8,415 nt of DNA. Origin: an uncultured Bacteroidales bacterium. GTDB lineage: Bacteria; Bacteroidota; Bacteroidia; Bacteroidales; UBA3824. Where the stretch lies: positions 1 through 8,415 of the forward strand of contig CALFIU010000187.1 in NCBI GenBank assembly GCA_937877455.1. The letters run 5' to 3'. Below the pieces are notes generated by a model. That model was given only the letters and a program-made list of their open reading frames with translations. It searched no databases and had not been told where the DNA came from. Position 1 is the first letter of the stretch. Every line of letters starts with the position of its first letter. Below, piece by piece: positions 1 through 6,400 of the stretch. Both the position numbers and the translations under genes were made by a program.

Positions 1-240
1 GAATATTTGACGTTAAAAATTAATAAAACTATCTGATTATCAAATGGTTGCAAATCCTTCAAATCCACTTCAGAAGAACTTCCATTCGAGTGAAAACAAC
101 TTCCATGATTGGCATCAGAATATCGCTCTATCTACTCATAGAATCCTCCACAGCGCTTAAACGGGCTAAATCTGACAATTCATCTCCAGCGAAGGTAATT
201 TTGCGGTTCTTGCCGTTTTGGCTTCAATGGCTATCCTGCG
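1..240. other. No supportable gene; possible decayed coding sequence
   Basis: I cannot assign a gene here. On the minus strand, one frame from about 223 to 59 reads as protein-like sequence (for example KNRKITFAGDELSDLARL). It is broken by a TGA at 224-226 and a TAG at 128-130, and ends at a TGA at 59-61. A second minus-strand frame starts after a stop near 136 and stays open to the left edge, reading SSSEVDLKDLQPFDNQ. A plus-strand frame starting at 48 runs through the region but has no recognisable motif and overlaps the acyltransferase remnant antisense, so I do not call it. The most economical reading is degraded gene ends left by past rearrangement; random sequence is not excluded. Confidence 0.25.
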
Positions 241-540
241 TCAGAGTTCTCGGACAGCCTCCCCCCCCACAATCACACAACTGCCGATTTTTACAGGGGA
301 GCGGAGGTCTATTTTATCGGTTTGTATAGACACGTGATTACCGATTATCAGGTTGCTGTTAGCCTTGCGAGCCAAGGAGATGGGCATGATGACTCCCTCG
401 CCAATCGTGGCACCATGCTTGCGGGCTATGCGCACAGCCTTGACATATTTGAAGTGCTGCTTCCAGCGGGCCAGCAGACCGACATAATAGTGCAACGTGG
501 ATCTGTCCTGGACATTACGATCGTACATTGTTCGTTTCAT
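241..540 (-). pseudogene. Truncated hexapeptide-repeat acyltransferase
   Basis: This 99-codon frame begins MKRTMYDRNVQDRSTLHYYV. An alpha-helical, basic N-terminal part (about residues 10-42) is followed by left-handed beta-helix turns: GATIGEGV (43-50), NLIIGNHVSIQT (63-74) and PVKIGSCVIVGG (82-93). This is the layout of serine acetyltransferase-like or WcaB-like O-acyltransferases, which transfer acetyl groups in sugar or polysaccharide biosynthesis. Family members usually carry many more hexapeptide turns, including the active-site His region. Here the frame leaves the family pattern right after VGG, at a run of eight G (minus strand), and stops within eight codons (EAVREL). The core is therefore missing and the product is unlikely to be active. 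I chose the ATG at 540 because the frame further upstream (to 645) reads through the unrelated 52-base repeat. The family assignment is fairly secure, the substrate is unknown, and no polysaccharide genes are adjacent. Confidence 0.6.
261..268. repeat. C8/G8 homopolymer at the break of the acyltransferase
   Basis: Eight consecutive C on the plus strand (G8 in the coding strand) lie exactly where the acyltransferase frame departs from its family. Runs like this slip during replication. I read the other two frames past the run, and both also stop within a few codons to about 20 codons, so a slip alone would not restore a full enzyme. Confidence 0.6.
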
Positions 541-548
541 CGTAATTC

Positions 549-567
549 TACAAATTACATATTTGTA
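549..567. promoter_or_regulatory. Perfect inverted repeat upstream of the acyltransferase start
   Basis: TACAAAT (549-555) and ATTTGTA (561-567) are perfect 7-base inverted arms around TACAT, ending nine bases upstream of the chosen ATG at 540. The position would suit an operator or a 5' leader hairpin. The arms are AT-rich and short, so chance is possible, and no regulator is encoded nearby. A TAATTTG string inside it is one base short of the Bacteroidetes -7 consensus. Confidence 0.25.
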
Positions 568-610
568 GGAGTTTCTCTCATTTACAGCATCAGGTTCTCC
601 AGCAGGCGGG
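559..610. repeat. 52-base direct repeat, left copy
   Basis: This matches 1448-1499 without gaps at 46 of 52 positions, offset 889 bases. Read on the minus strand it contains the gene-end RLLENLML followed by TAA (582-584). Beyond position 610 the two copies diverge completely. The codons before RLLENLML in this copy (S-P-A-I-C-N-K-I-A) do not resemble the ATPase tail seen in the right copy. The left copy therefore looks like a junction where the last bases of that tail were joined to other sequence. Confidence 0.8.
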
Positions 611-661
611 CGATCTTGTTGCAGATGGCGGGTGACTAAGATCAAAGAACGAAGAACAAAG

Positions 662-819
662 TTAATCGAACAAATCCTTGATTCTGCCTTCTACCTCTGG
701 GCTTAACTTAACACCTTTGGCGATGAGTTGTAAACCAAGAGTATCTATCTGACCTTCAAGACGGTGCACTTTTCGCCTTCACCAACAACTGCCCCAACCA
801 ATTCTACGGGTATATCCAT
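662..819 (-). pseudogene. Small frameshifted reading frame behind the Panacea gene
   Basis: I do not recognise this gene. An ATG at 819 sits 5 bases after the Panacea stop and opens a 24-codon frame (MDIPVELVGAVVGEGEK...) that ends at a TAG (745-747). The neighbouring frame then reads VHRLEGQIDTLGLQLIAKG, followed by VKLSPEVEGRIKDLFD and a TAA at 662-664. Joining the two at the A4 run (770-773) gives a continuous, protein-like 52-residue product. One missing A, or a -1 slip of tRNA-Lys on AAG, would be enough. Tight spacing behind an antitoxin-type gene suggests it was, or is, co-transcribed with it and could be a partner or a partner's C-terminal remnant. It may equally be an unrelated gene end. 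No stem-loop strong enough to argue for programmed frameshifting was seen, so a pseudogene is the default call. Confidence 0.4.
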
Positions 820-824
820 AACTG

Positions 825-1406
825 CTAAACTCGGTTATATTGATGATACAACTCCTTGGTTAGTTCTATCAGTTCAGTACTATCACTGAACAGCTGGCGC
901 TCGTCCTCAGGGGCATCCTCAAAGAAGTGATCCAAATCTATCTTATATGAATTCTTGGCATCCTTATTCTCCAACATCTCCTTATAAAAGATCCACTCAG
1001 GGAACTTATGGGAAATGTCGGAAAGCTGAAAGGCATCGTACTTATTATAAGTTGCAAGCACTTTATCCAATGCTTCTCTATCTGATTCAGAGAACTCCTT
1101 TAAATCAGGCTCTGCAATAGCCTTATACTGATGATTGTCAAGTATTAGGTACTTGTTTTTATAGCCCTTTGGCTCTTTCAATTTTGTTTTTGCATTCTCC
1201 AAAAGGCACTTGGCATCTGAAGGTACAATACCAAAAGGCATAGCATAATATGCATCGCCTGTGATAGTTCTACCCGTCTGACGCAAATGATAACGATCAG
1301 CGAGCCACAAAAGCTTGTAGGCTTTCATGTTATCTAACATTTTATCTGGCTGGCAATTGGCCAAATAAGTTAGTGCTTGTATTATTTTCTTTATATCCTT
1401 TGCCAT
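825..1406 (-). CDS. Panacea-domain (SocA/GepA-like) antitoxin-type protein
   Basis: This is a 193-residue soluble protein with no signal peptide or membrane segment. The N-terminal half carries the Panacea (DUF4065) signature: an initial helix (IKKIIQALTYLANC), then KAYKLLWLADRYHLRQTGRT (residues 28-47), then ITGDAYYAMPFGIVPS (48-63), with the family's conserved Leu/Tyr/Asp, Gly-Asp and G-x-x-P-S positions. The C-terminal half is helical and charged, with SDISHKFPEW at 129-138. Panacea proteins act as antitoxins or chaperone-like adaptors (SocA delivers the toxin SocB to ClpXP) and pair with many unrelated toxins. The expected toxin is not visible here; only a frameshifted small frame follows 5 bases downstream. 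The gene has its own Bacteroidetes-type promoter, and a 52-base direct repeat flanks the segment. The domain call is strong. Antitoxin function is inferred from the family. Confidence 0.85.
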   Translation of the reverse strand: MAKDIKKIIQALTYLANCQPDKMLDNMKAYKLLWLADRYHLRQTGRTITGDAYYAMPFGIVPSDAKCLLENAKTKLKEPKGYKNKYLILDNHQYKAIAEPDLKEFSESDREALDKVLATYNKYDAFQLSDISHKFPEWIFYKEMLENKDAKNSYKIDLDHFFEDAPEDERQLFSDSTELIELTKELYHQYNRV

Positions 1407-1416
1407 AATTCGGTTG

Positions 1417-1448
1417 CAAAGATAAACATTATTTTCGAATAAAGCAAA
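1417..1448 (-). promoter_or_regulatory. Bacteroidetes-type promoter of the Panacea gene
   Basis: On the minus strand, TTTG (1448-1445), a 20-base spacer and TATCTTTG (1424-1417) match the Bacteroidetes sigma-70 consensus (TTTG at -33, TAnnTTTG at -7). The ATG at 1406 lies only 10 bases past the -7 box. Transcription should therefore start a few bases before the start codon, leaving a nearly leaderless mRNA. The -33 element abuts the edge of the right copy of the 52-base repeat. Confidence 0.7.
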
Positions 1449-1499
1449 TATTTGTCGGGATTTCTCTCATTCACAGCACCAGGTTCTCCAGCAGACGGG
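1448..1499. repeat. 52-base direct repeat, right copy
   Basis: This is the partner of 559-610 (46/52 identical). Here the repeat is in its apparently original context: read on the minus strand it is the last part of a decayed ATPase-family tail (ETRLLENLVL, stop TGA at 1471-1473) plus about 23 bases beyond the stop. The two copies enclose the Panacea gene and the small frame behind it. Confidence 0.8.
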
Positions 1500-1596
1500 T
1501 TTCGGAATCAAACTTCACGCCTATCTAAATAACCTTGTGTCCTTCCGACTAAAATGGGATAGCGTAACAGCGACTGTCTACCTTCGCCAAACATGA
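1471..1596 (-). pseudogene. Decayed C-terminal remnant of a second AAA-ATPase-like/PD-(D/E)XK gene
   Basis: Reading this stretch in one frame gives CLAKVDSRCYAIPF, stop, SEGHKVI, stop, IGVKFDSETRLLENLVL, stop. It aligns without gaps to the last 40 or so residues of the intact neighbour (ALEQIDDRGYAIPYQTEGRK..., IGVKFNSETRVPENWVI). The two internal TAG codons fall where the intact copy has Gln501 and Lys510. Nucleotide similarity is also evident, for example around TTCACGCC. The remnant begins 18 bases downstream of the intact gene's stop, in the same orientation. This is what a tandem duplication followed by deletion of most of one copy would leave, or replacement of an older resident copy. 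It cannot encode a functional protein. Confidence 0.75.
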
Positions 1597-1613
1597 CAAG
1601 GGACAGGTGCATG

Positions 1614-3206
1614 TCATATTCCTGCTATCACCCAATTCTCGGGCACGCGGGTCTCAGAATTGAATTTCACGCCAATCTTCACTACCTTGCGCCCTTCAGT
1701 CTGGTATGGGATAGCGTAGCCGCGGTCATCAATCTGCTCCAGAGCCTCCTGGGCAGTACCATTTACTTTCAGTTCAAACACGTAGACTGTATCTGACACC
1801 CATACTACCATATCCACTCTGCCTCCAGCACACTTAACCTGAGTGCGGACGTAGACGTTCAGCATCGAGAATATCAGGTACAACGTGTATTCGTAGAAAC
1901 CCTCGGCAGTGGAGGCTTCGGCCAATTTCTGCTTGAAACCCTCCACGTATGGAATACCAGCCATATAGCCCTGCATCTCACGCATCGCCAGGTCGGCATC
2001 GCCCTGCTTCAGTGCTTTCCAGAACTTTGCCGCAAACCCCATCTGAACATCGGCATCGTTCAGACCTGTATAAATGGGCAGCAAACCGCGGGCATAACCT
2101 ATGCGCACCTCCTGATTAGGGAGCGACAGTGTGTAAGCCTGCAAATCGCGGTCGTAGTCCTTGATGGTCAGATAGCCGCTCTGATAAAGCAGGGGCAGCG
2201 CATCCTGCATGTTCTCAGTTGGCTGGTCGAAGGCCGACGACGGCACCACCAGCCGATCGAGCGACATAATATCGGTCTTGAAGTGCTGAAGCTGATGTAT
2301 GAGGAAGGTCGGAGTGCCGGAGGCAAACCAGTAGTTTTCAAGTTGCTGATCGCCCAAGGCATTCAACAGGCTATAGGGATTATAGATATCATCGGATACT
2401 GATGCGAAGTGATAGCCGTCGTAGCGCAGCTTTATCTTCTGGAACATCTCTTCGGGCGAGCAGCCATAGACCTCCGACATGGCCTTGATATCTTCTGACA
2501 GGTCGTTCTTAACCTCCTGCTCTGTTATACCGCAGATAGCAGAGAATCGCGGCAATAGCGTAACGTTCTTCAGGTTGTTGATAGTAGAGAAGATGCTCAG
2601 TTGCGAGAATTTAGTGATACCCGTTATGAAGCAGAACTTGATCTTAGCCTCCTGTTTCTTAAGTCGCTGATAAAATTCCTGCATCACCTCGCGCACCTCT
2701 TTCAGTCTTTCGTCTTCATGCAGTACGTCAAGCAATGGCGCGTCATATTCATCTATGATGACCGCTACCTGTTTACCCGTCTGCTCGTATGCTCTATCAA
2801 TCAAGCCCCCCAAACGCATGCCAGGGGTTTCCTCTTCAGTATTACGACCATAAATCTTTTCGTAGGGGGCAAGTATGAGTTCTAGTTCCTTCCTAATTTG
2901 GGCAGGAGTCAAATGCTTTGCACTGCTAAGATCCAAACGCAATACCGGATACCGCTCCCATTCCTTCTCCAACTGCATGATCTTCAGTCCTTCGAAGAGT
3001 TCTCGTTCACCAAGGAAATACGACTCCAGCGTAGAGGTTAGCAGCGACTTGCCAAACCTGCGCGGACGGCTCAGAAAGATATACTTGGCATAGTGAGCCA
3101 ATTGCCAAACGAGGTCGGTTTTATCTACGTAGATGTATTTTTCTCGAACAACTTCTGAAAAGGTCTGTATCCCAACTGGGTAACGGCGATTGCTGAATTT
3201 TACCAT
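1614..3206 (-). CDS. AAA-ATPase-like protein with C-terminal PD-(D/E)XK nuclease-fold domain
   Basis: This is an intact 530-residue cytoplasmic protein of the PF09820/PF08011 (DUF1703) family, whose cellular role is not established. The N-terminal start motif RRYPVGIQTFSEVVREKYIYVDKT is typical of the family. A Walker A-like loop, SRPRRFGKS, spans residues 46-53 and the Walker B strand VAVIIDEYDAPLL spans 147-159. FCFITGITKFSQLS (191-204) is the conserved sensor-like strand. The C-terminal domain has the PD-(D/E)XK layout: GRVDMVVW (Asp465), FELK (Glu478, Lys480) and AQEALEQI with Gln486. All these residues are present, so the protein appears undamaged and of normal family length. The start at 3206 gives the canonical N-terminus and sits 27 bases past a TAnnTTTG box. 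The family occurs in many copies in Bacteroidales genomes and is suspected to be mobile or defence-related. The adjacent tail remnant fits that history. Confidence 0.9.
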   Translation of the reverse strand: MVKFSNRRYPVGIQTFSEVVREKYIYVDKTDLVWQLAHYAKYIFLSRPRRFGKSLLTSTLESYFLGERELFEGLKIMQLEKEWERYPVLRLDLSSAKHLTPAQIRKELELILAPYEKIYGRNTEEETPGMRLGGLIDRAYEQTGKQVAVIIDEYDAPLLDVLHEDERLKEVREVMQEFYQRLKKQEAKIKFCFITGITKFSQLSIFSTINNLKNVTLLPRFSAICGITEQEVKNDLSEDIKAMSEVYGCSPEEMFQKIKLRYDGYHFASVSDDIYNPYSLLNALGDQQLENYWFASGTPTFLIHQLQHFKTDIMSLDRLVVPSSAFDQPTENMQDALPLLYQSGYLTIKDYDRDLQAYTLSLPNQEVRIGYARGLLPIYTGLNDADVQMGFAAKFWKALKQGDADLAMREMQGYMAGIPYVEGFKQKLAEASTAEGFYEYTLYLIFSMLNVYVRTQVKCAGGRVDMVVWVSDTVYVFELKVNGTAQEALEQIDDRGYAIPYQTEGRKVVKIGVKFNSETRVPENWVIAGI

Positions 3207-3232
3207 TATTATTTGTTATTTAGCATTTTATG

Positions 3233-3240
3233 CAAAGGTA
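3233..3240 (-). promoter_or_regulatory. -7 box upstream of the ATPase gene
   Basis: The minus-strand TACCTTTG matches the Bacteroidetes TAnnTTTG -7 element, with a start codon after a 26-base A-rich leader (AAATAACAAATAATA just before ATG), as is usual in this group, which lacks strong Shine-Dalgarno sites. The -33 position, 19 bases further upstream, is TTTT rather than TTTG, so the promoter is likely weaker than that of the Panacea gene. Confidence 0.55.
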
Positions 3241-3293
3241 ATCAACAGAGAGAGAATTTAAAATTAAAAGTTTTAAGTTTTGTGTTGAAAGTT

Positions 3294-3313
3294 GTCCCGA
3301 TAGCTGTCGGGAC
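3294..3313. repeat. GTCCCGA palindrome
   Basis: GTCCCGA (3294-3300) and TCGGGAC (3307-3313) form perfect 7-base arms around TAGCTG. The whole 20-mer is a near-perfect palindrome apart from one T/G pair. Similar CCCGATAGCT-type palindromes are common intergenic repeats in Bacteroidetes (from general knowledge, not searched here). No T run follows on either strand, so it is not an obvious terminator. Confidence 0.6.
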
Positions 3314-3365
3314 GATTGACTTCGGAATTGAAAAAAATGAGGCGTGCAGGTTAACTCCCTCCTCC

Positions 3366-3402
3366 AAAAAACACGTAAGGGCGAACAATCATTCGCCCCT
3401 AC
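3366..3402 (-). terminator. Hairpin plus T run downstream of the adhesin gene
   Basis: In minus-strand order, GTAGGGGCGAA (3402-3392), a 6-base loop and TTCGCCCTTAC (3385-3375) form an 11-base-pair stem with one A-C type mismatch, followed by GTG and six T (3371-3366). Position (about 55 bases past the adhesin stop) and structure fit an intrinsic terminator. The stem is also a member of the GTAGGG palindromic repeat family, with a relative inside the adhesin gene at 3541-3566. Confidence 0.5.
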
Positions 3403-3411
3403 AATGTTTTA

Positions 3412-3450
3412 ACAATGGGGCACGCCCCATTGTCATCATGCCCCATTGTT
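3412..3450. repeat. Perfect hairpin with a third arm copy
   Basis: ACAATGGGGC (3412-3421) and GCCCCATTGT (3424-3433) are perfect inverted 10-mers separated by AC, giving a 9-base-pair stem with a CACG loop. GCCCCATTGT recurs directly at 3440-3449. The first arm can therefore pair with either downstream copy. It lies directly behind the adhesin stop codon, where it could stabilise the mRNA 3' end or help termination. Confidence 0.6.
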
Positions 3451-3457
3451 GAAATTA

Positions 3458-6400
3458 TCAATCATTCACCATCACCCGTTTGGCAACTGCGCCAGTGCGG
3501 ACAATGTAAATGCCTGTGCCGCTAACGTTGATTTCCGCGCGGACGCGATTCATTGCGTCCCTACAAACCAATTGTCCCATTGCGTTGTAGATGCGGATTT
3601 CATCTGTTGCGTTCTCCACAACAATGGTGTTGCCGTGGGCGTAGATTCTTACTTGTTCTTGCCGCTCCGAATTAATACTTGTCGGATTTTCAATATAGTC
3701 GGATTCAAAAATGGCGGTTAAAATCAAATCGTCTGTTACTGAAAATCTGTATGGATTGTCGGTTGCATCATTGCTCCATTTAACAAAATGGCTGCCTTGA
3801 TAGGATGCTGCCACGCATTCGGCAACATCAAGATACGCGAACGTTCCACCACCGCTTCCAGTACCCATATTCACATCGTTTTGTGTTACAATAACATTAT
3901 ATTGCTCCTGCTCAAACACTGCCACATACGATGCGTCTGCAAATATTTTGAATGTTCGTGGATTGTCGGCTCGCCCATCGTTCCATTGCACAAAGCGGCA
4001 GTGCTCGTTTGGCGTGGCTGTGATGGTTACCGATTCGCGCATTGGGTATGTGCCATCGCCTGAAACAATTCCCATTGCCGCATCAGATGAGGTAAGGCTA
4101 ACTGTGAACATTGGCATTTCGCTAAAAATGGCTTCAATTGTGCTATCGGACGACACATTAAGAACACGCGGATTAGATGTTACATTGTCGCTCCAACGCA
4201 CAAAATAGCAGCCGGCAACGTTTTGTGCCGTCAGTACTACTTTGCTGCCATAAGTAAAGATTCCTGTTCCCTCTACTGCGCCTAACAACTTGTTGCAAGT
4301 AACCTCAATTCGATGTGTGTCGATGGCAAAAATTGGGGACAGCGTAGTATCGGCATGTAGTGTAAAGGTTTGTTTTTCTTGCGTCGAATTGTTGTTTTTC
4401 CATTTTATAAAATGGTGGTGAGGATTTGGAACTGCTCCAACGGTTACTATTGAGCCATAGGCATATTGTCCTGTTCCCGACACGTAACCCAATTGATTAT
4501 TAGGCAATTCGGCAACACTGAAGGTGTCAATAGCAAAGTTTGCAGTAAACATAGTGTCGCTTAAAACGATGATTTGGCGCGGGTTTTGAATCACGCTATC
4601 GCTCCAGCTGACAAAATGGTAATGTTCTGCCGCAACGGCCTTCATTGTTGCAACAGTGTTGTATTTTATCAGTCCACTGCCTTCCACATTTCCGTATTCA
4701 TCGTTATTTGCTTTGATTGACAGATAATTATAGGTTTTTGCGAAAATTGCCGTCAGTGTTGTGTCGTTTAGGAGTAAAACCTTGCGCGAATCAGATGTTG
4801 AACCATCGCTCCAACGCACAAAAACAAAATCGTCTTTAGCTTTTACCGAAATTATGTTAGTCGTATTGTAGTTGTGCAGGCCGTCGCCCGTTACCTCGCA
4901 GCAATTTTCCAAATTTGTTTTTACTGATATATTATATTGATTGACATCGAATTGAGCCAAAATAGATGTGTCTTGCGTGAGTGTTATTATTCTGGGGTTT
5001 GTTGTTTCGCCATCTTCCCATGATGTAAAGTGATAACCATGGTTGGGGGTGGCTAAAATCAGAAGTGAGATGCCGTCGCTATAACAGTTAACTTCGCACG
5101 AGACTGAGCCTTTCTGTGGTACGGTGCTTGCTACCGAATATGTGTACACCACATCAAAATTGGCTGTAAGCGTGGTGTCGCCAGCCACTGTAATAACGCG
5201 CGGGTTATCGGTGCTGCCATCGTTCCAACTCACGAATTTGCATCCGGTTGAAGGCACTGCCGTAAGTGTCGCTTTTTGGCTTATCATATATTTGCCAATG
5301 CCTTCAACACTGCCAAAGCTGATATTGTTAGCTTGTGCCGATACTGTCGCCTCAACAACATTCGCCCCCCATATCACAGTTCCGCCATCTTTGTTCCAAT
5401 CGGTGTTCCAGCCGGCAGGTTTGATTGTCGGCATACAATAAATGGTTGCATCGGTGCAGTTTGTAAACACCAATTCGCCCATAGTTGTAACCGTTGATGG
5501 CACACTGACTGATGTTAACGCCCAACAATCGCTGAACACGCCATTGCCTAAATATACAACCGATGCGGGAATACTAACCGATGTCAGATTGACACATTCG
5601 TTGAATGCGTAATTTCCAATGCTGTCCACTGAGTTTGGAAGAATCAGCGATTTTAAATCGGCACATTCCATAAATGCTCCCGCGTTTATGAGTTTTACTG
5701 AGTTAGGAAGTGTTATTGTGGTAAGTCCGCTATTCATAAATGCGCCTTCTCCTATGTAATAGACTGTGTTTGGAATAGAAATTGATTTCATATTGCTGCA
5801 ATCGTTGAACACGTAATCATCAATTATTGTGACAGACTCGGGCAAACTAATTGATGACAAGCCCGTACAAAAGCCAAATGCGTGCATACCAATGGTTTGA
5901 ACTGTGTTCGGAAGTGAAATTGACGACAATTTCCCGCAATGATAAAATGCTCCTTCGTTAATTTCGACAACACTATTAGGAATGTTTGCCGATACCAGAT
6001 TGACACAATTTTGGAAAGCATATTTCCCGATTTTTGTGATAGTATCAGGTATGGTAACTATCTGCATATTATCGCAATACGCAAATGTGAAATTTGATAT
6101 GAAATCTATGCCCTCTGGAATGTTAAACACGCCATCAATATCACTGTTTAGGCGTTTAAGTCCGCTGCAATGGTTGAATACACTATTGTCGGTGCTTTTC
6201 AGGTTGCTCAATATTTGTATGTTCTCAATATTTGTGCAATTGCCAAAGGCATAAAATGGCAGTCGCTCGGTATTGGTGACAATGACATTTTTGAGCTTTG
6301 CCGGAATGTAATAATTGGTATGAATGCCTGTCGTTTCGTCTTTTTTCACGTAGCACTGGTCGGTTTCGAGTGAGCCGTCGTAACTGCTTGTGCCAAATAT

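Noticed and set aside
48..645. Plus-strand frames of about 90-105 codons (48-329, 322-639)
   Set aside because: They show no motif, lie antisense to the acyltransferase remnant and the repeat, and have no promoter or family features.
541..645. Extending the acyltransferase start upstream to 645
   Set aside because: The added 35 codons run through the 52-base repeat in a frame unrelated to its apparent coding frame, so the ATG at 540 is more credible.
1593..1617. ATGAC...GTCAT inverted pair as a terminator of the ATPase gene
   Set aside because: A five-base stem with a 15-base loop and no T run is too weak. It also overlaps the gene's stop codon.
2168..2362. Minus-strand 64-codon frame inside the ATPase gene
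   Set aside because: It is an out-of-frame shadow of a well-conserved, intact coding sequence.
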